Source of the DNA: Sulfurimonas sp.
Lineage (GTDB): Bacteria > Campylobacterota > Campylobacteria > Campylobacterales > Sulfurimonadaceae
NCBI GenBank assembly: GCA_030646745.1
Contig: JAUSKV010000162.1
Location: 1-13,403 of the forward strand
Length of the DNA: 13,403 nucleotides
Direction of reading: 5' to 3'
In this document: positions 1-7,420 of the stretch, piece by piece
How positions within the stretch are numbered: the first letter of the stretch is position 1
Layout: the number at the start of each line of letters is the position of its first letter
Program-made: the position numbers and the translations under genes
The notes under the pieces: generated by a model
Told to the model about the DNA's origin: nothing
What the model saw: the letters and a program-made list of their open reading frames with translations, nothing else
Databases searched by the model: none

Positions 1-86
1 GAACTGCCGAATAGGTAGCTTAGAAAGATTGACTCCAAATAGTTAAGCGCTTCCTCTGGTGAACTGCCGAATAGGTAGTTTAAAAA
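1..86 (+). CRISPR. Type I-F-like CRISPR array, leader-distal end
   Basis: Two copies of a repeat with core ACTGCCGAATAGGTAG flank one spacer. The first copy (1-26) is cut by the window edge. The second is 59-86. The spacer, 27-58, is exactly 32 nt, and the repeat is 28 nt when read from GTGAACTG. Both lengths match type I-F arrays, whose repeats carry a CTGCC...GGCAG hairpin. Here the stem is CTGCC/GGTAG with one G-U pair and a GAATA loop. The second copy differs from the first at two positions near its 3' end (C to T and G to A) and is followed by ordinary sequence, so it is the degenerate terminal repeat. Transcription should therefore run left to right, with the leader, older repeats and any cas genes left of the window. 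The subtype is inferred from the repeat alone. Confidence 0.9.
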
Positions 87-204
87 TAAAGCTATAAAAA
101 AAGTTGAAAGAAAATTAAATACAAAGGGTAAAAAAGTTTTAAAAAATGTTGATAAACTTCATAAAGGCAGTAGTTGAGCAAATCAAAAAGAGCAAACAAC
201 ATGC

Positions 205-210
205 TACAAT
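205..210 (+). promoter_or_regulatory. Extended -10 promoter of the RHH/PIN operon
   Basis: TGCTACAAT at 202-210 is an extended -10 element (TGn followed by TACAAT). The expected transcription start, near 217, leaves a short leader containing AAAGGA just before the ATG at 240. No well-spaced -35 is visible; this is common for Campylobacterota sigma-70 promoters. Confidence 0.45.
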
Positions 211-239
211 TATTCATACTATTTATACAAAGGATTAAT

Positions 240-503
240 ATGACTCAACTTGTGGAAAAAACTAAAAGTCAAAGAAAAACTTTTACGATTCCTAATTATA
301 TTGTCAAAGAATTGGAGGATTATTCTTTAAATCATAGCAAAAAACAGTCGCAGGTGATAGCTCTTGCGTTGGAAGAGTTTTTGTACAAAAAAAACAAAGA
401 TGATAAAGTAAAAAAAAGAGTTGAAGCTTTGAATGGATTAATTGGTATATTGCCTGATGGCACTACAAAGAATCAGAAAATTCAAGAGATGTTGGGAGCA
501 TGA
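240..503 (+). CDS. Ribbon-helix-helix-type antitoxin of a PIN toxin
   Basis: This encodes an 87-residue protein that I read as the antitoxin of a type II toxin-antitoxin pair. The N-terminal half (about residues 12-51) begins with the short strand RKTFTIP, followed by two helices ending LALEEFLYK. That is the ribbon-helix-helix pattern used for operator binding and autorepression. The C-terminal half is charged and ends QKIQEMLGA; such tails usually wrap the toxin. I chose the ATG at 240 because AAAGGA lies just upstream; a longer reading from 174 would add residues unlike the family and has no ribosome-binding site. The stop is separated by one base from the GTG start of the PIN gene, so the two are surely co-translated. 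No specific family name is claimed. Confidence 0.75.
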   Translation: MTQLVEKTKSQRKTFTIPNYIVKELEDYSLNHSKKQSQVIALALEEFLYKKNKDDKVKKRVEALNGLIGILPDGTTKNQKIQEMLGA

Positions 504-504
504 A

Positions 505-948
505 GTGCATAAAAAAGTTTTTATAGATGCCAATGTTATTTTAGATTTGTTTGAATGTAGCAGACTTTTTCATGAATATTCTACTGATGTTATTGGTAAA
601 TTGATTTTAGATGAAGAGGTAGAGCTTTTTATAAGTACAGATATGATTTCAAATATTTTTTATATCCTCAATAATATATATAAATATGGTTTTGACAAAA
701 CTTTAAATGTTATAGAAAAAATATCGCAAATTTTTAATTTACATGGTGTTGTACAAAGTGATATACGCGCTTCAATAGATATTTGTAAAAAACATATATT
801 TAAAGATTATGAAGATGCACTTCAGTATATTTGTGCTTTAGATGATGAGTGTACGCTTATCGTCACAAATAATCCAAAAGATTTTAAAAATTCATCTATA
901 GATATTGCGACTAGCAAAGAACTGAGCGAAATGTGGAAACATTTGTAA
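505..948 (+). CDS. PIN-domain ribonuclease toxin (VapC-like)
   Basis: This is a 147-residue PIN-domain protein, the likely toxin partner of the preceding RHH protein. PIN toxins are Mg2+-dependent RNases that cleave tRNA, rRNA or mRNA. The acidic residues expected for metal binding are visible: D8 in FIDANVILDLFE, D46 in STDMISN, D101 and D104 in DYEDALQ, and D126 in VTNNPKDF. The DxNVxLD, DYEDALQ and TNNPKDF signatures fit the PIN_3-type (PF13470) branch rather than the shortest VapC proteins. I set the start at GTG 505 because GGGAG (494-498) is ideally placed before it and the fold begins at once; an in-frame ATG at 442 lies inside the antitoxin gene. The gene is more AT-rich than the core genes to the right, consistent with recent transfer. 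Confidence 0.82.
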   Translation: MHKKVFIDANVILDLFECSRLFHEYSTDVIGKLILDEEVELFISTDMISNIFYILNNIYKYGFDKTLNVIEKISQIFNLHGVVQSDIRASIDICKKHIFKDYEDALQYICALDDECTLIVTNNPKDFKNSSIDIATSKELSEMWKHL

Positions 949-1089
949 AGGGCATATTAACTATATCTTCAGATAAATTTTTGTATCACTGTTTTTTTCT
1001 ATAAAAAGAACCTCTGTCACAAAGATGAAATTTTTATTTATATTGTATGCGTAGGTGCTATCATTCATGAGTAAGGTTACCATTTTGAT

Positions 1090-1109
1090 GCAAATTTATA
1101 AAAATCTGC
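1090..1109 (-). terminator. Weak hairpin just past the SulP stop codon
   Basis: On the minus strand an 8-bp stem (GCAGATTT/AAATTTGC, one G-T pair) with a TTAT loop begins three bases after the stop codon of the SulP gene. It is not followed by a T-tract, so factor-independent termination is doubtful. The rest of 949-1111 holds nothing else I recognise. Confidence 0.25.
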
Positions 1110-1111
1110 GA

Positions 1112-3307
1112 CTAAACATCATACTCGGCACCTAGTTCGGAGCTTGTGAGGCGGAGTCTCTCTGCCAACACGGTAGCGAGGCTCTGCATAAAACGAAAAG
1201 AGGCTCTGTGGTGTCGCTGAGAAAATTCGTCAAAAGCTTCACGGGATATAACAAACAGATCGGTATCCATGGTTGCGAATGCTTCACTGTATTGAGGGCT
1301 TCCTTCTAAAAAAGAGAACTCTCCGAAAAAATTGCCCTGTCCTAGTGTGCTTAAATGGACTATGCTATGTTCAGAAACTCTAAGAACAATCCGAACTAAC
1401 CCTCGACGGATTAAGTAAAGTTCTCCCGCTAAATCTCCCTGCTTAAAAATAATTTCTCCCTTTTTAAAGCTTCTGCATTCAAATGAGCCTTGTATCTCAT
1501 CTATTGTCTCCTGTTTTCTGTGCCCTAAAAGAGAAAAATCTTTAAGTTCATAGAGTAACTCCTCTGTAATTGCTGAGCGATTTTCACTAAGAACTCTCTC
1601 TTCAACCCACTCAATCGCATACTCTAAATCATCAAAAACTTTTATAGGACTCAAGTGTTTCAGGAGTCCGACTTGGTTAAAGTAACTCTCCATGTCATCC
1701 CCTGTCGGGAGTTTGTGCGGCAGTCTGCTCAGTAGGAGATATCCATTGTTGTCATGTAAAATATCTTTAATCTGCAGTAAAATATGTGCTGCTGTTAAAT
1801 CAACAGTTTGGACGCGTTTCATATCCATAATGATGTATTTTTTCTCTTTTAAATCATCACGCAACATGGAGTAGAGTTGATTGGCAGTTCCAAAAAAGAG
1901 GCTTCCATGCAGCTCATAAACAGAAAAATTTCCGCCCTTTGTCGTTAAGATAACAGACTCCTCTTCACTCCGAATAACTTTACTCCGAATATCATTTCCA
2001 TCAAGATGGCGATAAACGACGGAAGCTCCGATTTGTTGCGTAATATAAAGAGCAATTGCCAACAACAAACCAACTCCGGCAGCTGCAATAAGACTCACAA
2101 ACAGAGCGGTCACTGCAACGGCGACGATAATAAAAAAATCGAGTACAGTTTTTTTAGAATTTAATAGCAGAAGACTATGTTTGTCAATCATTCGAAAGCC
2201 GATAACAATCAAAATACCGGCAAGTGCAGAAATAGGAATCCACGCAATAAATGTACCCAAAAGAACAAAAGCAACAACTGCCATAACTCCTTCAATAAGC
2301 CCAGACAACCGTGTTGTGGCACCGCTTGAGATATTTACCATGGTCGCACCCATAGTTCCGGAGCCGGGCATTCCACCGATAAGAACTGAGAGAAGGTTTC
2401 CCGAGCCTTGAGCAATTAACTCTTTGTTTGAATTATGAAAGGAGTGTGTCATGGAGTCGAGAATAACGCATGTTTTGAGTGTATCGATTGAGAGAAGTGC
2501 GGCAAGGGTAAGTGCAGGAAAGAAAAGCATTCCGATATTCTCCCAAGAGAGTTCCAATAGCGCATGAAAACGCCATGACATCATCTTGAAAAAATCGATT
2601 CCATCATTTCCGCCAAGTGTTCCTATGATAAAAATATTGTTAGGCTCAAACAAAGAGGGTTTCAGCAGAGCTAGTAAAAAATAGGTTCCGATACCCATAG
2701 CTAATGCCATAATAACAGCCGGAATAGCTTTGAAAAGTCTCTCTCCATACAGCATAGTTGCTATTGTTACTGCACCGACAACGAAGCTTTCCCATTGCCA
2801 TAGCGCAGGGGATTGAATCGACTCCAAAAAATGTTCACCGTGTGATAAACCTAGAAAGTTAGGTGTTTGTGCGGCAACAATATAAAGACCCACCCCACTT
2901 AAATAACCGCTAACAACAGGAAATGGCATATATTTTATAAGCCGTCCCAGACCTGCAACACCAAAAAGTATTTGAATAATGGCTGCTATGAGAGCAACTA
3001 CCATGAGCATTACAAATACAGTGTCGGCATTCATTCCATGGGATATATGCTCCATAGCAAAGGCGGATAAAACGGCTGCAGCCGGAGCGCTCGGAGCAGA
3101 TATAAGCCTCTGCGTTCCACCTAAGAGTGAAGCAACAATTCCGATTGCGGCAACACCTAAAATCCCGGCAATTGCACCGTATGCAGCAAAATGCCCTCCG
3201 ATGGTTACATAAATTGTTACACCAAAAGCGATAGCAGCAGGCATTGCAACAAGCATGGCAGCAGTGCCGCCCCAAAAATTACCTGCGAAATTTGTCATTT
3301 TTATCAT
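1112..3307 (-). CDS. SulP/SLC26 anion transporter fused to STAS and cNMP-binding-like domains
   Basis: This is a 731-residue inner-membrane transporter of the SulP (SLC26) family, which moves anions such as sulfate or bicarbonate; the substrate cannot be read from the sequence. Residues about 4-424 form the hydrophobic transport core, with SulP-like segments ISAPSAPAAAVLS and GMPGSGTMGATMVN. Residues about 459-569 form a cytoplasmic STAS domain (DMKRVQTVDLTAAHILLQI). Residues about 604-720 form a cyclic-nucleotide-binding-like jelly roll (FKKGEIIFKQGDLAGELYL, then GNFFGEFSFLEG). In that last domain the Arg that normally grips the cyclic phosphate appears to be Tyr673 (PQYSEAF). I chose ATG 3307 (GGAA nine bases upstream; a second ATG is at 3298); the open frame reaching 3475 would overlap miaA. 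The gene lies 37 bp after miaA on the same strand and probably shares its transcript. Confidence 0.88.
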   Translation of the reverse strand: MIKMTNFAGNFWGGTAAMLVAMPAAIAFGVTIYVTIGGHFAAYGAIAGILGVAAIGIVASLLGGTQRLISAPSAPAAAVLSAFAMEHISHGMNADTVFVMLMVVALIAAIIQILFGVAGLGRLIKYMPFPVVSGYLSGVGLYIVAAQTPNFLGLSHGEHFLESIQSPALWQWESFVVGAVTIATMLYGERLFKAIPAVIMALAMGIGTYFLLALLKPSLFEPNNIFIIGTLGGNDGIDFFKMMSWRFHALLELSWENIGMLFFPALTLAALLSIDTLKTCVILDSMTHSFHNSNKELIAQGSGNLLSVLIGGMPGSGTMGATMVNISSGATTRLSGLIEGVMAVVAFVLLGTFIAWIPISALAGILIVIGFRMIDKHSLLLLNSKKTVLDFFIIVAVAVTALFVSLIAAAGVGLLLAIALYITQQIGASVVYRHLDGNDIRSKVIRSEEESVILTTKGGNFSVYELHGSLFFGTANQLYSMLRDDLKEKKYIIMDMKRVQTVDLTAAHILLQIKDILHDNNGYLLLSRLPHKLPTGDDMESYFNQVGLLKHLSPIKVFDDLEYAIEWVEERVLSENRSAITEELLYELKDFSLLGHRKQETIDEIQGSFECRSFKKGEIIFKQGDLAGELYLIRRGLVRIVLRVSEHSIVHLSTLGQGNFFGEFSFLEGSPQYSEAFATMDTDLFVISREAFDEFSQRHHRASFRFMQSLATVLAERLRLTSSELGAEYDV

Positions 3308-3344
3308 TCGAATTATTCCATAATTGATATATTTAAATTGTATC

Positions 3345-4250
3345 TTAAAACTGAGTGGTGAGTATAATTTTTTCAAGCGCTTCAAGAGGTGCGGAGGTGA
3401 CATTTTCAAATTGTGTGCGGTTAAAAGTTTGTTGTCTTTTTGCGAGTTGTGCCGTGTGCATGGAGATATTTTCAAGCATCTCTTCTTTGGTTACTTTGCC
3501 GTCCAAAAACTCCAAAACTTCTACTATTCCAATGGAACCCATAGCATGTGGAAGCCTCGTATATTTTTGTTCCAACATGCAAACTTCATCTATCAAACCA
3601 TTTTGTAGCATTTTGTTCGTTCTTTTTGAAATTCTCTCTCTTAAAATATCTCTTTCTACCTCAATGTTGTAAATAGCTAAATTTTCAATTATAGGTTTTG
3701 GAGGATTTGCCTCAAACCACTCCGAGGGTGTGAGCTTTGAAGCCTCATAAATGAGAAGCATTTTCTCTATTCTGTAGCTGTCGTTGGGTGCGATATTTTG
3801 CATGTAGTGTGGGTCAAGAAGTGATAAAAAGTGATAGGCACTCTCTAAGTTTGCCAGTTTTGTTTGTACATGCAAAGAGACCTCTTTGGTTATCACGGGA
3901 AGCTCGGATAATCCCTGCATAAGCGACTTCAGATAAAAAGAAGTTCCACCGACTATGATGAGATTTTTACCCTTTCTTTGGCAGGTAAAGCGCACCTCTT
4001 TGTATAAATTTATAAAAATATCAACACTAAAATGTTCATTTGTATATAAAACATCTATGCCAAAATGTTTTACAGAGGAGAGCTCTTCATGGGAGGGTTT
4101 TGCCGAGACGATGTTTATCTCTTTGTAGATGCTGAGCGAGTCGATTGAGAGAATGTATGCGTTCATTTTTTGAGCAATTTTTATCGCCAAATCACTCTTT
4201 CCCGACGCCGTTGCACCTATAATTGCCAGTTGTTTTATCTCTGTGTTCAT
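3345..4250 (-). CDS. miaA: tRNA dimethylallyltransferase MiaA
   Basis: MiaA transfers a dimethylallyl group from DMAPP to N6 of A37 in tRNAs reading codons that start with U, the first step toward ms2i6A. The protein has 301 residues, a normal length. The P-loop GATASGKS is at residues 12-19. It is followed by the family segment SIDSLSIYKEINIVSAKPS, corresponding to the usual SADSxQxY...GTAKP substrate-binding stretch, and by VGGTSFYLKSL. The C-terminal part has RERISKRTNKML and AKRQQTFNR, matching the tRNA-binding region. The start is fixed because the P-loop begins only 11 residues downstream and no other start codon fits. No Shine-Dalgarno is visible; a perfect -10 box lies immediately upstream, so the message may be leaderless. 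Confidence 0.95.
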   Translation of the reverse strand: MNTEIKQLAIIGATASGKSDLAIKIAQKMNAYILSIDSLSIYKEINIVSAKPSHEELSSVKHFGIDVLYTNEHFSVDIFINLYKEVRFTCQRKGKNLIIVGGTSFYLKSLMQGLSELPVITKEVSLHVQTKLANLESAYHFLSLLDPHYMQNIAPNDSYRIEKMLLIYEASKLTPSEWFEANPPKPIIENLAIYNIEVERDILRERISKRTNKMLQNGLIDEVCMLEQKYTRLPHAMGSIGIVEVLEFLDGKVTKEEMLENISMHTAQLAKRQQTFNRTQFENVTSAPLEALEKIILTTQF

Positions 4251-4256
4251 TGAGAA

Positions 4257-4262
4257 ATTATA
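4257..4262 (-). promoter_or_regulatory. -10 box of miaA, predicts a leaderless start
   Basis: Read on the minus strand this is TATAAT. Counting seven bases from its last base puts +1 at 4250, the A of the miaA ATG. No ribosome-binding site precedes that ATG, in keeping with leaderless initiation. This is a prediction from spacing alone. Confidence 0.5.
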
Positions 4263-4283
4263 TCATTTTAAAACAACTTTAGA

Positions 4284-4289
4284 TAAAAT
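4284..4289 (+). promoter_or_regulatory. -10 box of the mqnP-ftsW operon
   Basis: TAAAAT, within TAGATAAAATAAG, faces right in the 50-bp divergent region. It predicts a transcript start near 4296, only five bases before the ATG at 4301. The two divergent -10 boxes are about 20 bp apart, so polymerase binding in the two directions may be mutually exclusive. Confidence 0.4.
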
Positions 4290-4300
4290 AAGCCTCAATT

Positions 4301-5179
4301 ATGGGGCAAGGCAAAACGGTGCAAAGATATATCAAAAAATTAAGAGATTTTAACGAACTGGTTATGTTTGAACACTCTATATTCTCTCTACCTTTTATTT
4401 TTATAGCGATGGTCGTTGCAGCCGATGGCTGGTTTGGCTTTTGGCTCCTTTTTATGGGTGTTTTGGCAGCAATTAGTGCAAGAAACTTCGCTATGGGACT
4501 CAACAGATACGCAGATAGAGACATAGATGCACTCAATCCTAGAACCTCAAGCAGACCCAATGTGGATGGAAGATTGGATAGTTTGAGCATTATGATTTTT
4601 ATCGTTGTGAATGCTCTTATTTTCGTAGCTGTTGCCTTTATGATAAACACATTGGCTTTTGCCCTTAGTATTCCGATTCTCTTTGTTTTGGGAAGCTACT
4701 CCTACTTTAAAAGATTTTCGTCTCTTGCACATGTGGTTTTGGGTATTTCGCTGGGACTCGCACCGATTGCAGGGGTTGTGGCTGTGAGCGCAACTATACC
4801 GCTCTGGTCTGCTATGCTTAGTTTAGGTGTAATTTTTTGGGTGGCAGGGTTTGATTTGCTCTACTCACTTCAAGATATTGAGTTTGACAAAAAGAACAAT
4901 CTTCACTCCATTCCATCACGCTATGGGGCAGAGGCTACCCTTTTTATCTCATCGCTTTTTCACATGTTGAGTGTACTATTTTGGGCTCTTTTTGTTTGGA
5001 GTGCAGGGCTTGGTTTTTTTGCCTTTGCGGCGGTGGTTGCAAGTGCAGTTATGCTAGGCTATGAACACTTTTTGGTACGAAAAGATTTTACAAAAATAGA
5101 CCGTGCATTTTTTACGGTGAATGGCTACTTGGGCGTTGCATTTTTGTTTTTTATTATTTTAGATAAGGCGCACGTATGA
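4301..5179 (+). CDS. mqnP: UbiA-family prenyltransferase, menaquinone biosynthesis (MqnP-like)
   Basis: This is an integral membrane prenyltransferase of the UbiA superfamily with about eight or nine hydrophobic segments in 292 residues. Both Asp-rich motifs that bind Mg2+-diphosphate are present: NRYADRDID (N68, D72, D76) and DIEFD (D192, D196). The opening FNELVMFEHSIFSLPF and the ARNFAMGLNRYADRDIDALNPRT block fit the subgroup that prenylates the naphthoate ring in the futalosine route to menaquinone, the quinone route of Campylobacterota; many databases call these ubiA. Pathway membership is an inference from family and lineage. The start is uncertain: ATG 4301 has almost no leader, whereas GTG 4319 has AAGG (4308-4311) seven bases upstream and would give 286 residues. 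The last codons overlap the next gene in an ATGA junction. Confidence 0.85.
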   Translation: MGQGKTVQRYIKKLRDFNELVMFEHSIFSLPFIFIAMVVAADGWFGFWLLFMGVLAAISARNFAMGLNRYADRDIDALNPRTSSRPNVDGRLDSLSIMIFIVVNALIFVAVAFMINTLAFALSIPILFVLGSYSYFKRFSSLAHVVLGISLGLAPIAGVVAVSATIPLWSAMLSLGVIFWVAGFDLLYSLQDIEFDKKNNLHSIPSRYGAEATLFISSLFHMLSVLFWALFVWSAGLGFFAFAAVVASAVMLGYEHFLVRKDFTKIDRAFFTVNGYLGVAFLFFIILDKAHV

Positions 5180-5697
5180 ATCCCCGTTTAGTTCCGGCAC
5201 AAATAAATATCAGTTTTAGCGAAGCAATAGATGAAGTAGAGGTCTATGAGAGTGAGTACCATAAGCTGATTGAGTCTGAGAATAGCCCAATAAATCAGTG
5301 GGTCAAACATGCTAAAACAAGAGGTGATATACAAGGAACTGACCCTGTTTTGTTAAATCTTCTTGTTGAACTTCATAATAAAATAGATGCACTTGAGAGA
5401 TTCCTAAAACATGAGGAGCCTTCAAGAGTTCCGCTGACAACAAAAGCACACATAGACTCTATCGGCTTTGAACACTTTAATTTAGATGCGCCTCTTTTGT
5501 CTGTAGGCACGGCGTATTATGGAAGAGTTGAGATGCCTATTCATCCAAAAAGAGATATCGGTATTTTTTTTGAAGCTCTCTCTCCGACTTTGGCTGTTAT
5601 TACCAGAACGCATGAAAGAGATGAAGCAGAATGGGCAACCTACCTTACATCAAGAGAGCGATTGCTCATCCGTGAAGCAAAAGAAAGTAAAAAATGA
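5176..5697 (+). CDS. Conserved hypothetical protein, possible degenerate PilZ-like domain
   Basis: I do not recognise this 173-residue soluble protein with certainty. It has no signal peptide or membrane segment. Residues about 57-80 form an amphipathic helix (DPVLLNLLVELHNKIDALERFL). Residues 92-145 read as a series of beta-strands, and a helix follows (DEAEWATYLTSRERLLIREA). This order, helix then beta-barrel then a helix ending in a charged RERLLIREA-like tail, resembles the non-canonical PilZ proteins found in several proteobacteria. The c-di-GMP-binding RxxxR and intact DxSxxG motifs are missing; IDSIGFE is the nearest match. It overlaps mqnP (ATGA) and is itself overlapped by the next gene, so it is translationally coupled within the operon leading to ftsW. 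Confidence 0.7.
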   Translation: MNPRLVPAQINISFSEAIDEVEVYESEYHKLIESENSPINQWVKHAKTRGDIQGTDPVLLNLLVELHNKIDALERFLKHEEPSRVPLTTKAHIDSIGFEHFNLDAPLLSVGTAYYGRVEMPIHPKRDIGIFFEALSPTLAVITRTHERDEAEWATYLTSRERLLIREAKESKK

Positions 5698-6242
5698 AAT
5701 TAGAATCTTTGAATTTGAGCGGCTTTATGAGCAGTATTAGTCTCACAGAGTATATTGCAGCGGCGATGGTAGTTGTGATAGTTTATCTTATCTATTATGT
5801 AACAAGTAAAGATTCTGACTATAGCAGAAATATCCGCTCTATCGCTACGGTGGTTGATGAGTTACAAAGAGAGATATTTTACCTCAAGAAAAATATTACG
5901 GAGTCTCAAAAAAGTTTGCAGCAAAATACAAGAGGCATGAGTGATGAAGAGATTTATCAAGAGATAGAGAGAAGCGTCTATGATATGATTCAGCCTCTCA
6001 CAGTCGGGCTGAAACATATGCAAGAGACTATTCATTCAATAGATTTGCAGGTCGATTCAAGGATTTCATCTTTGGAGAGCGGAGTAAAACAGTTTTCTAT
6101 TCCCTCCTCAATCCATGCAAATGATGATGAAAAAATCATCTCACTTTTTAAGCAGGGCATATCGCTGGAAACAATCTCTAAAGAGCTGCACTTATCACAA
6201 CCCGAAGTTGAATTTGTTTTAAAAATCAACAAAATTAAGTAG
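5694..6242 (+). CDS. Membrane-anchored coiled-coil protein with C-terminal HTH (DUF6115/DUF2802-like)
   Basis: This 182-residue protein has one transmembrane segment near the N-terminus (about 18-36, IAAAMVVVIVYLIYYV). A cytoplasmic coiled-coil-like stretch (about 48-130) follows, and then a compact C-terminal helical domain (about 144-180: DEKIISLFKQGISLETISKELHLSQPEVEFVL). The last part looks like a helix-turn-helix of the kind in DUF6115/DUF2802 proteins, often encoded near flagellar or cell-envelope genes; its role is not known to me. Start ATG 5694 sits in an ATGA overlap with the previous stop; ATG 5727 (residue 12) is an alternative that keeps the membrane segment. It ends nine bases before ftsW, so a link to cell division or envelope growth is possible but unproven. 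Confidence 0.75.
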   Translation: MKLESLNLSGFMSSISLTEYIAAAMVVVIVYLIYYVTSKDSDYSRNIRSIATVVDELQREIFYLKKNITESQKSLQQNTRGMSDEEIYQEIERSVYDMIQPLTVGLKHMQETIHSIDLQVDSRISSLESGVKQFSIPSSIHANDDEKIISLFKQGISLETISKELHLSQPEVEFVLKINKIK

Positions 6243-6251
6243 TTTGGATTT

Positions 6252-7415
6252 ATGGCGGATAGAACTCTCTTTGCATTAGTTTCGACACTTATTGGTATTG
6301 GAATAGCCCTTTCATATACCCTATCCGAGTATATAACACTGCTTTTTGGTGTAAATGAGTTTCATTTTGCCATCAGACAGGTTGCTTTTGGACTTTTTAG
6401 TATTACCGTTATCTGGATGTTGGCTCAGTTAGACCCTGATAAATGGCTGAAAATTATAGGGTTCACGCTCTTTTTTATTTCAACAATTTTGATGATAGCC
6501 ATGCCGTTTTTGCCGGAATTTCTGGTTTCTGCCGTAGGCGGGGCAAAAAGATGGATAAAAATTGGCGGATTCTCATTAGCTCCGGTTGAGTTTTTTAAAA
6601 TCGGTTTTGTCTATTTTCTTGCATGGAGCTTTTCAAGAAAATTGGGACACCATGACGGTATGGGAATATTTGGAGAGTTGAAACGCTTCACTCCTTACGC
6701 TCTTGTTTTTGTTGTTGCCATGTTTATTATAGCTTTTGTGCAGAATGACCTAGGGCAGGTCGTAGTTCTTGGACTTACTCTCCTTTTTATGTTGATGTTT
6801 GCGGGAAGCAGTTTTAGATTCTTCTTAACTATTTTATCCGTCGTTTTAATGCTTTTTGTTTTTTTTATTTTAGCGGCAGAGCATAGAATCACCAGAATAA
6901 AATCTTGGTGGGCATTGGCTCAAAATAGTGTCTTAGAACTTTTTCCCACCGCCATGGCAGAGAAGTTGAGAATCCCAACGGAAGTTGAACCCTACCAAAT
7001 TGGACACTCTCTCAATGCTATCCATAATGGTGGAATTTTTGGAGTCGGATTGGCAAACGGAACTTTTAAGCTTGGCTTTTTGAGCGAGGTTCATACAGAC
7101 TTTGTTTTGGCTGGAATTGCCGAAGAGTTTGGTTTTGTAGGTGTTGTGGGTGTTGTCTTTATTTTTATGTGGATGCTACTCAGAATATTTAGGGTTGCAA
7201 ACCGCTCCAATGATAGAAGTGTCTATCTTTTTAGTTTGGGAATAGGGCTTCTTCTCTCTTTTGCCTTTTTGGTAAATGCCTATGGAATCAGCGGAATCAC
7301 TCCGATTAAGGGTATTTCTGTTCCCTTTATAAGTTATGGTGGTTCTACAATGTTGGCAGCATCTATCGGAGTCGGCATGGTAATAATGGCATCAAAAAAA
7401 GTTTTGCCACAATAA
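6252..7415 (+). CDS. ftsW: FtsW, SEDS-family septal peptidoglycan glycosyltransferase
   Basis: This is a 387-residue polytopic SEDS protein that polymerises lipid II into glycan strands together with a class B penicillin-binding protein at the septum. Family landmarks are GGAKRWIKIGGFSLAPVEFFK (residues 96-116), QNDLGQVVVLGLTLLFM (164-180), LNAIHNGGIFGVGL (254-267), the catalytic-type Asp283 in EVHTDFVLAGIAEEFG, and SVPFISYGGSTMLAASIGVGM (356-376). About ten hydrophobic segments fit the fold. RodA is the other SEDS paralogue; I prefer FtsW because murG follows, as in division and cell-wall clusters. The start ATG 6252 comes nine bases after the previous stop with GGA upstream. The gene ends before a palindromic element, and the next gene seems to have its own promoter. 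Confidence 0.88.
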   Translation: MADRTLFALVSTLIGIGIALSYTLSEYITLLFGVNEFHFAIRQVAFGLFSITVIWMLAQLDPDKWLKIIGFTLFFISTILMIAMPFLPEFLVSAVGGAKRWIKIGGFSLAPVEFFKIGFVYFLAWSFSRKLGHHDGMGIFGELKRFTPYALVFVVAMFIIAFVQNDLGQVVVLGLTLLFMLMFAGSSFRFFLTILSVVLMLFVFFILAAEHRITRIKSWWALAQNSVLELFPTAMAEKLRIPTEVEPYQIGHSLNAIHNGGIFGVGLANGTFKLGFLSEVHTDFVLAGIAEEFGFVGVVGVVFIFMWMLLRIFRVANRSNDRSVYLFSLGIGLLLSFAFLVNAYGISGITPIKGISVPFISYGGSTMLAASIGVGMVIMASKKVLPQ

Positions 7416-7420
7416 TTAAG

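Noticed and set aside
79..175. Lysine-rich open frame between the CRISPR array and the antitoxin
   Set aside because: It has no start codon and begins inside the terminal repeat. Low-complexity AT-rich DNA gives such frames easily. A gene remnant is possible but unsupported.
146..238. 30-codon frame ending just before the antitoxin start
   Set aside because: It has no ribosome-binding site, contains the likely promoter of the antitoxin gene, and shows no recognisable pattern.
2910..3275. Cysteine-rich 121-codon minus-strand frame
   Set aside because: It is an out-of-frame reading of the alanine-rich membrane core of the SulP gene; the Cys/Arg/Asn richness comes from shifted GCA/GCN codons.
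4279..4650. 123-codon minus-strand frame opposite mqnP
   Set aside because: It is a shadow of the mqnP coding sequence; both Asp-rich motifs and the membrane topology support the plus strand.
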